This document shows, piece by piece, positions 14,230-14,281 of a stretch of 14,281 nt of DNA (positions are counted from its first letter, which is position 1; every line of letters begins with the position of its first letter). The DNA lies in contig DASSNT010000035.1 of assembly GCA_035701285.1 (NCBI GenBank), positions 1-14,281 on the forward strand. The letters are read 5' to 3'. The position numbers and the translations under genes were made by a program. Under the pieces are notes generated by a model that worked only from the letters and a program-made list of their open reading frames with translations, had not been told where the DNA came from and did no database searches. Source of the stretch: DASSBR01 sp035701285 (GTDB taxonomy: Bacteria; Pseudomonadota; Gammaproteobacteria; Natronospirales; DASSBR01).

Positions 14230-14281
14230 TTTCCCCTCGCTAATAATATGGTTATCCGCGGCCCCACCGGCAGCACGCAAA

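Overview
The window looks like a stretch of chromosome from a GC-rich gammaproteobacterium, probably a soil or freshwater lineage near Xanthomonadales, Nevskiales or Steroidobacterales. This is inferred from the proteobacterial-type glutamate-cysteine ligase GshA, the GC-rich genes (one gshA line counted by hand was about 70% GC), the RND efflux operon and the secreted S9 peptidase. There is no rRNA, tRNA, CRISPR array, transposase or integrase. No single feature here is a clear new defence or mobile system. The most unusual parts are small: a probable decayed integron attC site, an unassigned small gene behind gshA, and an orphan translation start.

Left part (1-2050), accessory in character. 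A 5'-truncated RibD/DHFR-like reductase (+) ends inside an attC-like hairpin. Next is a DUF899 thioredoxin-fold protein (+). It converges on a glutathione S-transferase (-). The 161-base gap between them holds no convincing gene, but it has a near-perfect Shine-Dalgarno followed by a 12-codon ORF.

Middle (2050-5480), a + strand operon. A 239-base divergent intergenic region carries a direct repeat and an extended -10 promoter. It leads into four closely spaced genes: an isoprenylcysteine-methyltransferase-like membrane protein of distinctly lower GC, a PhzF-family isomerase, gshA (TTG start) and a 69-residue uncharacterised protein. gshA makes gamma-glutamylcysteine, the precursor of glutathione, which the nearby transferase would use.

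Right part (5480-12120), a - strand tripartite efflux operon read from 12026 down to 5566: TetR repressor, NodT-type outer membrane lipoprotein, periplasmic adaptor and RND permease. The genes overlap or lie 3-9 bases apart. The operon appears to be driven from one sigma70 promoter overlapped by a palindromic operator, so the repressor would control itself and the pump. A long GC-rich hairpin separates this operon from the gshA operon.

Right edge (12120-14281): an S9 prolyl-oligopeptidase-family peptidase with a signal peptide (-), ending in a clear rho-independent terminator that insulates it from the efflux promoter.
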